From positions 62,001-126,000 of the forward strand of contig JAUIMM010002314.1 in NCBI GenBank assembly GCA_031769625.1: a stretch of DNA of 64,000 nt, in the 5' to 3' direction. The DNA comes from Taudactylus pleione (Eukaryota; Chordata; Amphibia; Anura; Myobatrachidae). Below are positions 36,935-50,820 of this stretch, piece after piece (position 1 is the stretch's first letter; each line of letters starts with the position of its first letter). Below the pieces are notes generated by a model. The model was not told the DNA's origin, ran no database searches, and was given only the letters and a program-made list of their open reading frames with translations. Made by a program: the position numbers and the translations under genes.

Positions 36935-39900
36935 TTAGGCCAAAATGCATTGAAAGCAATGGAAATAACAAAAGCGCATACTTTGTGTTATCTCCTCTTG
37001 TAGCAAACATAGACAGCTCAAAATTTCACCAGATCTGTTGAAGACCAAGACCCACAAATGTGATGTGAAATGGTTTTTCTCCCATGTTGCATTTAAGAGA
37101 AAACAGCAAATGAACGTTTTAGGCAAAAATGCATTGAAAACAATGGAAACAACAAGAGCGCATACTTTGTGTTATCTCCTCTTGTAGCAAACACAGACAG
37201 CTCAAAATTTCACGAGATGTGTTGAAGACCAAGACCCACAAATGTGATGTGAAATGGTTTTTCTCCCATGTTGCGTTTAAGAGAAAACAGCAATTGCTCA
37301 TTTTAGGCCAAAATGCATTGAAAGCAATGGAAACAACAAAAGTGCATACTTTGTGTTATCTCCTCTTGTAGCAAACACAGACAGCTCAAAATTTCACTGG
37401 ATGTGTTGAAGACCAAGACCCACAAATGTGATGTGAAATGGTTATTCTCCCATGTTGCGTTTAAGAGAAAACAGCAATTGCTCGTTTTAGGCCAAAATGC
37501 ATTGAAAGCAATGGAAACAACAAAAGCGCATACTTTGTGTTATCTCCTCTTGTAGCAAACACAGACAGCTCAAAATTTCACTGGATGTGTTGAAGACCAA
37601 GACCCACAAATGTGATGTGAAATGGTTTTTCTCTCATTTTGCGTTTAAGAGAAAACTGCAAATGCACGTTTTAGGCCAAAATGCATTGAAAGCAATGGAA
37701 ATAACAAAAGCGCATACTTTGTGTTATCTCCTCTTGTAGCAAACACAGACAGCTCAAAATTTCACTGGATGTATTGAAGACCAAGACACACAAATGTGAT
37801 GTGAAATGGTTATTCTCCCATGTTGCGTTTAAGAGAAAACAGCAATTGCTCGTTTTAGGCCAAAATGCATTGAAAGCAATGGAAACAACAAAAGCGCATA
37901 CTTTGTGTTATCTCCTCTTGTAGCAAACACAGACAGCTCAAAATTTCACTGGATGTGTTGAAGACCAAGACCCACAAATGTGATGTGAAATGGTTTTTCT
38001 CTAATGTTGTGTTTAAGAGAAAACTGCAAATGCACGTTTTAGGCCAAAATGCATTGAAAGCAATGGAAACAACAAAAGCGCATACTTTGTGTTATCTCCT
38101 CTTGTAGCAAACACAGACAGCTCAAAATTTCACCAGATCTGTTGAAGACCAAGACCCACAAATGTGATGTGAAATGGTTTTTCTCCCATGTTGCATTTAA
38201 GAGAAAACAGCAAATGCACGTTTTAGGCCAAAATGCATTGAAAACAATGGAAACAACAAAAGCGCATACTTTGTGTTATCTCCTCTTGTAGCAAACACAG
38301 ACAGCTCAAAATTTCACTGGATGTGTTGAAGACCAAGACCCACAAATGTGATGTGAAATGGTTTTTCTCCCATGTTGCGTTTAAGAGAAAACAGCAATTG
38401 CTCATTTTAGGCCAAAATGCATTGAAAGCAATGGAATCAACAAAAGCGCATACTTTGTGTTATCTCCTCTTGTAGCAAACACAGACAGCTCAAAATTTCA
38501 CTGGATATGTTGAAGACCAAGACCCACAAATGTGATGTGAAATGGTTTTTCTCCCATGTTGCGTTTAAGAGAAAACAGCAAATGCATGTTTTAGACCAAA
38601 ATGCATTGAAAGCAATGGAAACAACAAAAGCGCATACATTGTGATATCTCCTCTTGTAGCAAACACAGGCAGCTCAAAATTTCACAGGATGTGTTGAAGA
38701 CCAAGACCCACAAATGTGATGTGAAATGGTTTTCTCTCATGTTGCGTTTAAGAGAAAACTGCAAATGCACGTTTTAGGCCAAAATGCATTGAAAGCAATG
38801 GAAATAACAAAAGCGCATACTTTGTGTTATCTCCTCTTGTAGCAAACGCAGACAGCTCAAAATTTCACCAGATCTGTTGAAGACCAAGACCCACAAATGT
38901 GATGTGAAATGGTTTTTCTCTCATGTTGTGTTTAAGAGAAAACTGCAAATGCACGTTTTAGGCCAAAATGCATTGAAAGCAATGGAAATAACAAAAGCGC
39001 ATACTTTGTGTTATCTCCTCTTGTAGCAAACATAGACAGCTCAAAATTTCACCAGATCTGTTGAAGACCAAGACCCACAAATGTGATGTGAAATGGTTTT
39101 TCTCCCATGTTGCATTTAAGAGAAAACAGCAAATGAACGTTTTAGGCAAAAATGCATTGAAAACAATGGAAACAACAAGAGCGCATACTTTGTGTTATCT
39201 CCTCTTGTAGCAAACACAGACAGCTCAAAATTTCACGAGATGTGTTGAAGACCAAGACCCACAAATGTGATGTGAAATGGTTTTTCTCCCATGTTGCGTT
39301 TAAGAGAAAACAGCAATTGCTCATTTTAGGCCAAAATGCATTGAAAGCAATGGAAACAACAAAAGTGCATACTTTGTGTTATCTCCTCTTGTAGCAAACA
39401 CAGACAGCTCAAAATTTCACTGGATGTGTTGAAGACCAAGACCCACAAATGTGATGTGAAATGGTTATTCTCCCATGTTGCGTTTAAGAGAAAACAGCAA
39501 TTGCTCGTTTTAGGCCAAAATGCATTGAAAGCAATGGAAACAACAAAAGCGCATACTTTGTGTTATCTCCTCTTGTAGCAAACACAGACAGCTCAAAATT
39601 TCACTGGATGTGTTGAAGACCAAGACCCACAAATGTGATGTGAAATGGTTTTTCTCTCATTTTGCGTTTAAGAGAAAACTGCAAATGCACGTTTTAGGCC
39701 AAAATGCATTGAAAGCAATGGAAATAACAAAAGCGCATACTTTGTGTTATCTCCTCTTGTAGCAAACACAGACAGCTCAAAATTTCACTGGATGTATTGA
39801 AGACCAAGACACACAAATGTGATGTGAAATGGTTATTCTCCCATGTTGCGTTTAAGAGAAAACAGCAATTGCTCGTTTTAGGCCAAAATGCATTGAAAGC

Positions 39901-40980
39901 AATGGAAACAACAAAAGCGCATACTTTGTGTTATCTCCTCTTGTAGCAAACACAGACAGCTCAAAATTTCACTGGATGTGTTGAAGACCAAGACCCACAA
40001 ATGTGATGTGAAATGGTTTTTCTCTAATGTTGTGTTTAAGAGAAAACTGCAAATGCACGTTTTAGGCCAAAATGCATTGAAAGCAATGGAAACAACAAAA
40101 GCGCATACTTTGTGTTATCTCCTCTTGTAGCAAACACAGACAGCTCAAAATTTCACCAGATCTGTTGAAGACCAAGACCCACAAATGTGATGTGAAATGG
40201 TTTTTCTCCCATGTTGCATTTAAGAGAAAACAGCAAATGCACGTTTTAGGCCAAAATGCATTGAAAACAATGGAAACAACAAAAGCGCATACTTTGTGTT
40301 ATCTCCTCTTGTAGCAAACACAGACAGCTCAAAATTTCACTGGATGTGTTGAAGACCAAGACCCACAAATGTGATGTGAAATGGTTTTTCTCCCATGTTG
40401 CGTTTAAGAGAAAACAGCAATTGCTCATTTTAGGCCAAAATGCATTGAAAGCAATGGAATCAACAAAAGCGCATACTTTGTGTTATCTCCTCTTGTAGCA
40501 AACACAGACAGCTCAAAATTTCACTGGATATGTTGAAGACCAAGACCCACAAATGTGATGTGAAATGGTTTTTCTCCCATGTTGCGTTTAAGAGAAAACA
40601 GCAAATGCATGTTTTAGACCAAAATGCATTGAAAGCAATGGAAACAACAAAAGCGCATACATTGTGATATCTCCTCTTGTAGCAAACACAGGCAGCTCAA
40701 AATTTCACAGGATGTGTTGAAGACCAAGACCCACAAATGTGATGTGAAATGGTTTTCTCTCATGTTGCGTTTAAGAGAAAACTGCAAATGCACGTTTTAG
40801 GCCAAAATGCATTGAAAGCAATGGAAATAACAAAAGCGCATACTTTGTGTTATCTCCTCTTGTAGCAAACGCAGACAGCTCAAAATTTCACCAGATCTGT
40901 TGAAGACCAAGACCCACAAATGTGATGTGAAATGGTTTTTCTCCCATGTTGCATTTAAGAGAAAACAGCAAATGAACGTT
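36935..40980. repeat. 2023-bp unit, copies 2 and 3 in tandem
   Basis: 36935-38957 and 38958 to about 40980 are tandem copies of the 11-monomer unit first seen at 24980. Both have 'ctctcattttgcg' (not the 'gag' of the 4966-bp unit), 'ggaatcaac', 'ggatatgttg', 'ttttagacc', 'caggcagctc' and the 1-bp deletion in 'ggttttctctc' (about 38730 and 40753). The last part of the second copy switches to 'ttgcattt', 'aaatgaacg', 'acatcaaaagcg' and 'caccggatg' at about 40.9-41.1 kb, leading into the next block. Confidence 0.87.
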
Positions 40981-41164
40981 TTAGGCCAAAATGCATTGAA
41001 AACAATGGAAACATCAAAAGCGCATACTTTGTGTTATCTCCTCTTGTAGCAAACACAGACAGCTCAAAATTTCACCGGATGTGTTGAAGACCAAGACCCA
41101 CAAATGTGATGTGAAATGGTTTTTCTCTCATGTTGTGTTTAAGAGAAAACAGCAAATGCACGTT

Positions 41165-44107
41165 TTAGGCCAAAATGCATTGAAAGCAATGGAAATAACA
41201 AAAGCGCATCCTTTGTGTTATCTCCTCTTGTAGCAAACACAGACAGCTCAAAATTTCAACAGATCTGTTGAAGACCAAGACCCACAAATGTGATGTGAAA
41301 TAGTTTTTCTCCCATGTTGCGTTTAAGAGAAAACAGCAAATGCACATTTTAGGCCAAAATGCTTTGAAAACAATGGAAACAACAAAAGCGCATCCTTTGT
41401 GTTATCTCCTCTTGTAGCAAACACAGACAGCTCAAAATTTCACGAGATGTGTTGAAGACCAAGACCCACAAATGTGATGTGAAATGGTTTTTCTCCCATG
41501 TTGTGTTTAAGAGAAAACAGCAATTGCTCGTTTTAGGCCAAAATGCATTGAAAGCAATGGAAACTACAAAAGCGCATACTTTGTGTTATTTCCTCTTGTA
41601 GCAAACACAGACAGCTCAAAATTTCACTGGATGTGTTGAAGACCAAGACCCAGAAATGTGATGTGAAATGGTTATTCTCCCATGTTGCATTTAAGAGAAA
41701 AAAGCAATTGCTCGTTTTAGGCCAAAATGCATTGAAAGCAATGGAAACAACAAAAGCGCATACTTTGTGTTATCTCCTCTTGTAGCAAACACAGACAGCT
41801 CAAAATTTCACTGGATGTGTTGAAGACCAAGACCCACAAATGTGATGTGAAATGGTTTTTCTCTCATGTTGTGTTTAAGAGAAAACTGCAAATGCATGTT
41901 TTAGGCCAAAATGCATTGAAAGCAATGGAAATAACAAAAGCGCATACTTTGTGTTATCTCCTCTTGTAGCAAACACAGACAGCTCAAAATTTCACCAGAT
42001 CTGTTGAAGACCAAGACCCAGAAATGTGATGTGAAATGGTTTTTCTCCCATGTTGCGTTTAAGAGAAAACAGCAAATGCACGTTTTAGGCAAAAATGCAT
42101 TGAAAACAATGGAAACAACAAAACGCATACTTTGTGTTATCTCCTCTTGTAGCAAACACAGACAGCTCAAAATTTCACTGGATGTGTTGAAGACCAAGAC
42201 CCACAAATGTGATGTGAAATGGTTTTTCTCCCATGTTGCGTTTAAGAGAAAACAGCAAATGCATGTTTTAGGCCAAAATGCATTGAAAGCAATGGAAACA
42301 ACAAAAGCGCATACATTGTGATATCTCCTCTTGTAGCAAACACAGACAGCTCAAAATTTCACTGGATGTGTTGAAGACCAAGACACACAAATGTGATGTG
42401 AAATGGTTTTTCTCCCATGTTGCGTTTAAGAGAAAACAGCAATTGCTCGTTTTAGGCCAAAATGCATTGAAAGCAATGGAAACAACAAAAGCGCATACTT
42501 TGTGTTATCTCCTCTTGTAGCAAACACAGACAGCTCAAAATTTCACTGGATGTGTTGAAGACCAAGACACACAAATGTGATGTGAAATGGTTTTTCTCCC
42601 ATGTTGCGTTTAAGAGAAAACAGCAATTGCTCGTTTTAGGCCAAAATGCATTGAAAGCAATGGAAACAACAAAAGCGCATACTTTGTGTTATCTCCTCTT
42701 GTAGCAAACACAGACAGCTCAAAATTTCACTGGATGTGTTGAAGACCAAGACCCACAAATGTGATGTGAAATGGTTTTTCTCTCATGTTGTGTTTAAGAG
42801 AAAACAGCAAATGCACGTTTTAGGCCAAAAAGCATTGAAAGCAATGGAAATAACAAAAGCGCATACTTTGTGTTATCTCCTCTTGTAGCAAACACAGACA
42901 GCTCAAAATTTCACCAGATCTGTTGAAGACCAAGACCCACAAATGTGATGTGAAATGGTTTTTCTCCCATGTTGCATTTAAGAGAAAACAGCAAATGAAC
43001 GTTTTAGGCCAAAATGCATTGAAAACAATGGAAACAACAAAAGCGCATACTTTGTGTTATCTCCTCTTGTAGCAAACACAGACAGCTCAAAATTTCACTG
43101 GATGTGTTGAAGACCAAGACCCACAAATGTGATGTGAAATGGTTTTTCTCTCATGTTGTGTTTAAGAGAAAACAGCAAATGCACGTTTTAGGCCAAAATG
43201 CATTGAAAGCAATGGAAATAACAAAAGCGCATCCTTTGTAATATCTCCTCTTGTAGCAAACACAGACAGCTCCAAATTTCACCAGATCTGTTGAAGACCA
43301 AGACCCACAAATGTGATGTGAAATGGTTTTTCTCCCATGTTGCGTTTAAGAGAAAACAGCAAATGCACGTTTTAGGCCAAAATGCTTTGAAAATAATGGA
43401 AACAACAAAAGCGTATACTTTGTGTTATCTCCTCTTGTAGCAAACACAGACAGCTCAAAATTTCACGAGATGTGTTGAAGACCAAGACCCACAAATGTGA
43501 TGTGAAATGGTTTTTCTCCCATGTTGCGTTTAAGAGAAAACTGCAATTGCTCGTTTTAGGCCAAAATGCATTGAAAGCAATGGAAACAACAAAAGTGCAT
43601 ACTTTGTGTTATCTCCTCTTGTAGCAAACACAGACAGCTCAAAATTTCACTGGATGTGTTGAAGACCAAGACCCACAAATGTGATGTGAAATGGTTATTC
43701 TCCCATGTTGCGTTTAAGAGAAAACAGTAATTGCTCGTTTTAGGCCAAAATGCATTGAAAGCAATGGAAATAAGAAAAGCGCATACTTTGTGTTATCTCC
43801 TCTTGTAGCAAACACAGACAGCTCAAAATTTCACCAGATCTGTTGAAGACCAAGACCCACAAATTTGATGTGAAATGGTTTTTCTCCCATGTTGCATTTA
43901 AGAGAAAACAGCAAATGAACGTTTTAGGCCAAAATGCATTGAAAACAATGGAAACATCAAAAGCGCATACTTTGTGTTATCTCCTCTTGTAGCAAACACA
44001 GACAGCTCAAAATTTCACCGGATGTGTTGAAGACCAAGACCCACAAATGTGATGTGAAATGGTTTTTCTCTCATGTTGTGTTTAAGAGAAAACAGCAAAT
44101 GCACGTT
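41165..44107. repeat. 16-monomer (2943-bp) unit, copy 1
   Basis: Repeats at 44108 (+2943). It contains the core block with the 'agcattg' tag at 42831, an 'aaaacg' deletion at about 42122 and 'ggaaataagaaaagcg' (43771), all matched 2943 bp downstream. Private changes include 'tcaacagatctg' near 41258, 'gaaatagttttt' near 41299, 'ttatttcctc' near 41587 and 'gagaaaaaagc' near 41694. The length is one base short of 16 x 184 because of the single deletion. Confidence 0.87.
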
Positions 44108-47053
44108 TTAGGCCAAAATGCATTGAAAGCAATGGAAATAACAAAAGCGCATCCTTTGTGTTATCTCCTCTTGTAGCAAACACAGACAGCTCAAAATTTC
44201 ACCAGATCTGTTGAAGACCAAGACCCACAAATGTGATGTGAAATGGTTTTTCTCCCATGTTGCGTTTAAGAGAAAACAGCAAATGCACATTTTAGGCCAA
44301 AATGCTTTGAAAACAATGGAAACAACAAAAGCGCATCCTTTGTGTTATCTCCTCTTGTAGCAAACACAGACAGCTCAAAATTTCACCAGATCTGTTGAAG
44401 ACCAAGACCCACAAATGTGATGTGAAATGGTTTTTCTCCCATGTTGCGTTTAAGAGAAAACAGCAATTGCTCGTTTTAGGCCAAAATGCATTGAAAGCAA
44501 TGGAAACAACAAAAGCGCATACTTTGTGTTATCTCCTCTTGTAGCAAACACAGACAGCTCAAAATTTCACTGGATGTGTTGAAGACCAAGACCCAGAAAT
44601 GTGATGTGAAATGGTTATTCTCCCATGTTGCGTTTAAGAGAAAACAGCAATTGCTCGTTTTAGGCCAAAATGCATTGAAAGCAATGGAAACAACAAAAGC
44701 GCATACTTTGTGTTATCTCCTCTTGTAGCAAACACAGACAGCTCAAAATTTCACTGGATGTGTTGAAGACCAAGACCCACAAATGTGATGTGAAATGGTT
44801 TTTCTCTCATGTTGTGTTTAAGAGAAAACTGCAAATGCATATTTTAGGCCAAAATGCATTGAAAGCAATGGAAATAACAAAAGCGCATACTTTGTGTTAT
44901 CTCCTCTTGTAGCAAACACAGACAGCTCAAAATTTCACCAGATCTGTTGAAGACCAAGACCCAGAAATGTGATGTGAAATGGTTTTTCTCCCATGTTGCG
45001 TTTAAGAGAAGACAGCAAATGCACGTTTTAGGCAAAAATGCATTGAAAACAATGGAAACAACAAAACGCATACTTTGTGTTATCTCCTCTTGTAGCAAAC
45101 ACAGACAGCTCAAAATTTCACTGGATGTGTTGAAGACCAAGACCCACAAATGTGATGTGAAATGGTTTTTCTCCCATGTTGCGTTTAAGAGAAAACAGCA
45201 AATGCATGTTTTAGGCCAAAATGCATTGAAAGCAATGGAAACAACAAAAGCGCATACATTGTGATATCTCCTCTTGTAGCAAACACAGACAGCTCAAAAT
45301 TTCACTGGATGTGTTGAAGACCAAGACACACAAATGTGATGTGAAATGGTTTTTCTCCCATGTTGCGTTTAAGAGAAAACAGCAATTGCTCGTTTTAGGC
45401 CAAAATGCATTGAAAGCAATGGAAACAACAAAAGCGCATACTTTGTGTTATCTCCTCTTGTAGCAAACACAGACAGCTCAAAATTTCACTGGATGTGTTG
45501 AAGACCAAGACACACAAATGTGATGTGAAATGGTTTTTCTCCCATGTTGCGTTTAAGAGAAAACAGCAATTGCTCGTTTTAGGCCAAAATGCATTGAAAG
45601 CAATGGAAACAACAAAAGCGCATACTTTGTGTTATCTCCTCTTGTAGCAAACACAGACAGCTCAAAATTTCACTGGATGTGTTGAAGACCAAGACCCACA
45701 AATGTGATGTGAAATGGTTTTTCTCTCATGTTGTGTTTAAGAGAAAACAGCAAATGCACGTTTTAGGCCAAAAAGCATTGAAAGCAATGGAAATAACAAA
45801 AGCGCATACTTTGTGTTATCTCCTCTTGTAGCAAACACAGACAGCTCAAAATTTCACCAGATCTGTTGAAGACCAAGACCCACAAATGTGATGTGAAATG
45901 GTTTTTCTCCAATGTTGCATTTAAGAGAAAACAGCAAATGAACGTTTTAGGCCAAAATGCATTGAAAACAATGGAAACAACAAAAGCGCATACTTTGTGT
46001 TATCTCCTCTTGTAGCAAACACAGACAGCTCAAAATTTCACTGGATGTGTTGAAGACCAAGACCCACAAATGTGATGTGAAATGGTTTTTCTCTCATGTT
46101 GTGTTTAAGAGAAAACAGCAAATGCACGTTTTAGGCCAAAATGCATTGAAAGCAATGGAAATAACAAAAGCGCATCCTTTGTAATATCTCCTCTTATAGC
46201 AAACACAGACAGCTCCAAATTTCACCAGATCTGTTGAAGACCAAGACCCACAAATGTGATGTGAAATGGTTTTTCTCTCATGTTGCGTTTAAGAGAAAAC
46301 AGCAAATGCACGTTTTAGGCCAAAATGCTTTGAAAATAATGGAAACAACAAAAGCGCATACTTTGTGTTATCTCCTCTTGTAGCAAACACAGACAGCTCA
46401 AAATTTCACGAGATGTGTTGAAGACCAAGACCCAAAAATGTGATGTGAAATGGTTTTTCTCCCATGTTGCGTTTAAGAGAAAACTGCAATTGCTCGTTTT
46501 AGGCCAAAATGCATTGAAAGCAATGGAAACAACAAAAGTGCATACTTTGTGTTATCTCCTCTTGTAGCAAACACAGACAGCTCAAAATTTCACTGGATGT
46601 GTTGAAGACCAAGACCCACAAATGTGATGTGAAATGGTTATTCTCCCATGTTGCGTTTAAGAGAAAACAGCAATTGCTCGTTTTAGGCCAAAATGCATTG
46701 AAAGCAATGGAAATAAGAAAAGCGCATACTTTGTGTTATCTCCTCTTGTAGCAAACACAGACAGCTCAAAATTTCACCAGATCTGTTGAAGACCAAGACC
46801 CACAAATGTGATGTGAAATGGTTTTTTCTCCCATGTTGCATTTAAGAGAAAACAGCAAATGAACGTTTTAGGCCAAAATGCATTGAAAACAATGGAAACA
46901 TCAAAAGCGCATACTTTGTGTTATCTCCTCTTGTAGCAAACACAGACAGCTCAAAATTTCACCGGATGTGTTGAAGACCAAGACCCACAAATGTGATGTG
47001 AAATGGTTTTTCCTCTCATGTTGTGTTTAAGAGAAAACAGCAAATGCACGTTT
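44108..47053. repeat. 16-monomer unit, copy 2
   Basis: The core tag is at 45774, the 'aaaacg' deletion at about 45066 and 'taagaaaagc' at 46714. The step to copy 3 is 2946 rather than 2943 because of three one-base additions near 46829, 47011 and 47195 ('ggttttttctccc' twice and 'tttttcctctc'). 'gagaagacagc' near 45007 and 'cttatagc' near 46194 are private. Confidence 0.85.
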
Positions 47054-49650
47054 TAGGCCAAAATGCATTGAAAGCAATGGAAATAACAAAAGCGCATCCT
47101 TTGTGTTATCTCCTCTTGTAGCAAACACAGACAGCTCAAAATTTCACCAGATCTGTTGAAGACCAAGACCCACAAATGTGATGTGAAATGGTTTTTTCTC
47201 CCATGTTGCGTTTAAGAGAAAACAGCAAATGCACATTTTAGGCCAAAATGCTTTGAAAACAATGGAAACAACAAAAGCGCATCCTTTGTGTTATCTCCTC
47301 TTGTAGCAAACACAGACAGCTCAAAATTTCACGAGATGTTTTGAAGACCAAGACCCACAAATGTGATGTGAAATGGTTTTTCTCCCATGTTGCGTTTAAG
47401 AGAAAACAGCAATTGCTCGTTTTAGGCCAAAATGCATTGAAAGCAATGGAAACAACAAAAGCGCATACTTTGTGTTATCTCCTCTTGTAGCAAACACAGA
47501 CAGCTCAAAATTTCACTGGATGTGTTGAAGACCAAGACCCAGAAATGTGATGTGAAATGGTTATTCTCCCATGTTGCGTTTAAGAGAAAACAGCAATTGC
47601 TCGTTTTAGGCCAAAATGCATTGAAAGCAATGGAAACAACAAAAGCGCATACTTTGTGTTATCTCCTCTTGTAGCAAACACAGACAGCTCAAAATTTCAC
47701 TGGATGTGTTGAAGACCAAGACCCACAAATGTGATGTGAAATGGTTTTTCTCTCATGTTGTGTTTAAGAGAAAACTGCAAATGCATGTTTTAGGCCAAAA
47801 TGCATTGAAAGCAATGGAAATAACAAAAGCGCATACTTTGTGTTATCTCCTCTTGTAGCAAACACAGACAGCTCAAAATTTCACCAGATCTGTTGAAGAC
47901 CAAGACCCAGAAATGTGATGTGAAATGGTTTTTCTCCCATGTTGCGTTTAAGAGAAAACAGCAAATGCACGTTTTAGGCAAAAATGCATTGAAAACAATG
48001 GAAACAACAAAACGCATACTTTGTGTTATCTCCTCTTGTAGCAAACACAGACAGCTCAAAATTTCACTGGATGTGTTGAAGACCAAGACCCACAAATGTG
48101 ATGTGAAATGGTTTTTCTCCCATGTTGCGTTTAAGAGAAAACAGCAAATGCATGTTTTAGGCCAAAATGCATTGAAAGCAATGGAAACAACAAAAGCGCA
48201 TACATTGTGATATCTCCTCTTGTAGCAAACACAGACAGCTCAAAATTTCACTGGATGTGTTGAAGACCAAGACACACAAATGTGATGTGAAATGGTTTTT
48301 CTCCCATGTTGCGTTTAAGAGAAAACAGCAATTGCTCGTTTTAGGCCAAAATGCATTGAAAGCAATGGAAACAACAAAAGCGCATACTTTGTGTTATCTC
48401 CTCTTGTAGCAAACACAGACAGCTCAAAATTTCACTGGATGTGTTGAAGACCAAGACACACAAATGTGATGTGAAATGGTTTTTCTCCCATGTTGCGTTT
48501 AAGAGAAAACAGCAATTGCTCGTTTTAGGCCAAAATGCATTGAAAGCAATGGAAACAACAAAAGCGCATACTTTGTGTTATCTCCTCTTGTAGCAAACAC
48601 AGACAGCTCAAAATTTCACTGGATGTGTTGAAGACCAAGACCCACAAATGTGATGTGAAATGGTTTTTCTCTCATGTTGTGTTTAAGAGAAAACAGCAAA
48701 TGCACGTTTTAGGCCAAAAAGCATTGAAAGCAATGGAAATAACAAAAGCGCATACTTTGTGTTATCTCCTCTTGTAGCAAACACAGACAGCTCAAAATTT
48801 CACCAGATCTGTTGAAGACCAAGACCCACAAATGTGATGTGAAATGGTTTTTCTCCCATGTTGCATTTAAGAGAAAACAGCAAATGAACGTTTTAGGCCA
48901 AAATGCATTGAAAACAATGGAAACAACAAAAGCGCATACTTTGTGTTATCTCCTCTTGTAGCAAACACAGACAGCTCAAAATTTCACTGGATGTGTTGAA
49001 GACCAAGACCCACAAATGTGATGTGAAATGGTTTTTCTCTCATGTTGTGTTTAAGAGAAAACAGCAAATGCACGTTTTAGGCCAAAATGCATTGAAAGCA
49101 ATGGAAATAACAAAAGCGCATCCTTTGTAATATCTCCTCTTGTAGCAAACACAGACAGCTCCAAATTTCACCAGATCTGTTGAAGACCAAGACCCACAAA
49201 TGTGATGTGAAATGGTTTTTTCTCTCATGTTGCGTTTAAGAGAAAACAGCAAATGCACGTTTTAGGCCAAAATGCTTTGAAAATAATGGAAACAACAAAA
49301 GCGCATACTTTGTGTTATCTCCTCTTGTAGCAAACACAGACAGCTCAAAATTTCACGAGATGTGTTGAAGACCAAGACCCACAAATGTGATGTGAAATGG
49401 TTTTTCTCCCATGTTGCGTTTAAGAGAAAACTGCAATTGCTCGTTTTAGGCCAAAATGCATTGAAAGCAATGGAAACAACAAAAGTGCATACTTTGTGTT
49501 ATCTCCTCTTGTAGCAAACACAGACAGCTCAAAATTTCACTGGATGTGTTGAAGACCAAGACCCACAAATGTGATGTGAAATGGTTATTCTCCCATGTTG
49601 CGTTTAAGAGAAAACAGCAATTGCTCGTTTTAGGCCAAAATGCATTGAAA
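47054..49650. repeat. 16-monomer unit, copy 3 (shortened)
   Basis: Follows copies 1 and 2 with the core tag at 48720 and the deletion at about 48009. At about 49650 it reads 'ggaaacaacaaaagcg' where copies 1 and 2 have 'ggaaataagaaaagcg', and then continues as 'ctctcatgttgtg' monomers. Copy 3 therefore ends or recombines here, before the next core block starts near 49998. Confidence 0.82.
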
Positions 49651-50820
49651 GCAATGGAAACAACAAAAGCGCATACTTTGTGTTATCTCCTCTTGTAGCA
49701 AACACAGATAGCTCAAAATTTCACTGGATGTGTTGAAGACCAAGACCCACAAATGTGATGTGAAATGGTTTTTCTCTCATGTTGTGTTTAAGAGAAAACT
49801 GAAATTGCTCGTTTTAGGCCAAAATGCATTGAAAGCAATGGAAACAACAAAAGCGCATACTTTGTGTTATCTCCTCTTGTAGCAAACACAGACAGCTCAA
49901 AATTTCACTGGATGTGTTGAAGACCAAGACCCACAAATGTGATGTGAATTGGTTTTTCTCTCATGTTGTGTTTAAGAGAAAACTGCAAATGCACGTTTTA
50001 GGCCAAAATGCATTGAAAGCAATGGAAATAACAAAAGCGCATACTTTGTGTTATCTCCTCTTGTAGCAAACACAGACAGCTCAAAACTTCACCAGATCTG
50101 TTGAAGACCAAGACCCAGAAATGTGATGTGAAATGGTTTTTCTCCCATGTTGCGTTTAAGAGAAAACAGCAATTGCACGTTTTAGGCCAAAATGCATTGA
50201 AAACAATGGAAACAGCAAAACGCATACTTTGTGTTATCTCCTCTTGTAGCAAACACAGACAGCTCAAAATTTCACTGGATGTCTTGAAGACCAAGACCCA
50301 CAAATGTGATGTGAAATGGTTTTTCTCCCATGTTGCGTTTAAGAGAAAACAGCAAATGCATGTTTTAGGCCAAAATGCTTTGAAAGCAATGGAAACAACA
50401 AAAGCGCATACATTGTGATATCTCCTCTTGTAGCAAACACAGACAGCTCAAAATTTCACTGGATGTGTTGAAGACCAAGACACACAAATGTGATGTGAAA
50501 TGGTTTTTTCTCCCATGTTGCGTTTAAGAGAAAACAGCAATTGCTCGTTTTAGGCCAAAATGCATTGAAAGCAATGGAAACAACAAAAGCGCATACTTTG
50601 TGTTATCTCCTCTTGAAGCAAACACAGACAGCTCAAAATTTCACTGGATGTGTTGAAGACCAAGACACACAAATGTGATGTGAAATGGTTTTTCTCCCAT
50701 GTTGCGTTTAAGAGAAAACAGCAATTGCTCGTTTTAGGCCAAAATGCATTGAAAGCAATGGAAACAACAAAAGCGCATACTTTGTGTTATCTCCTCTTGT
50801 AGCAAACACAGACAGCTCAA
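49651..50820. repeat. Junction monomers and start of core block copy 7
   Basis: Contains 'acagatagctc' (about 49706), 'ctgaaattgctcg' (about 49800), 'gatgtgaattgg' (49941), 'aaaacttcacc' (about 50085) and the hybrid state 'caattgcacg' near 50170. The 'gatgtgaattgg' monomer recurs only at 59150, 9209 bp away (50 monomers plus 9 net added bases), so this region and about 58.9-59.3 kb share descent. Confidence 0.7.
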
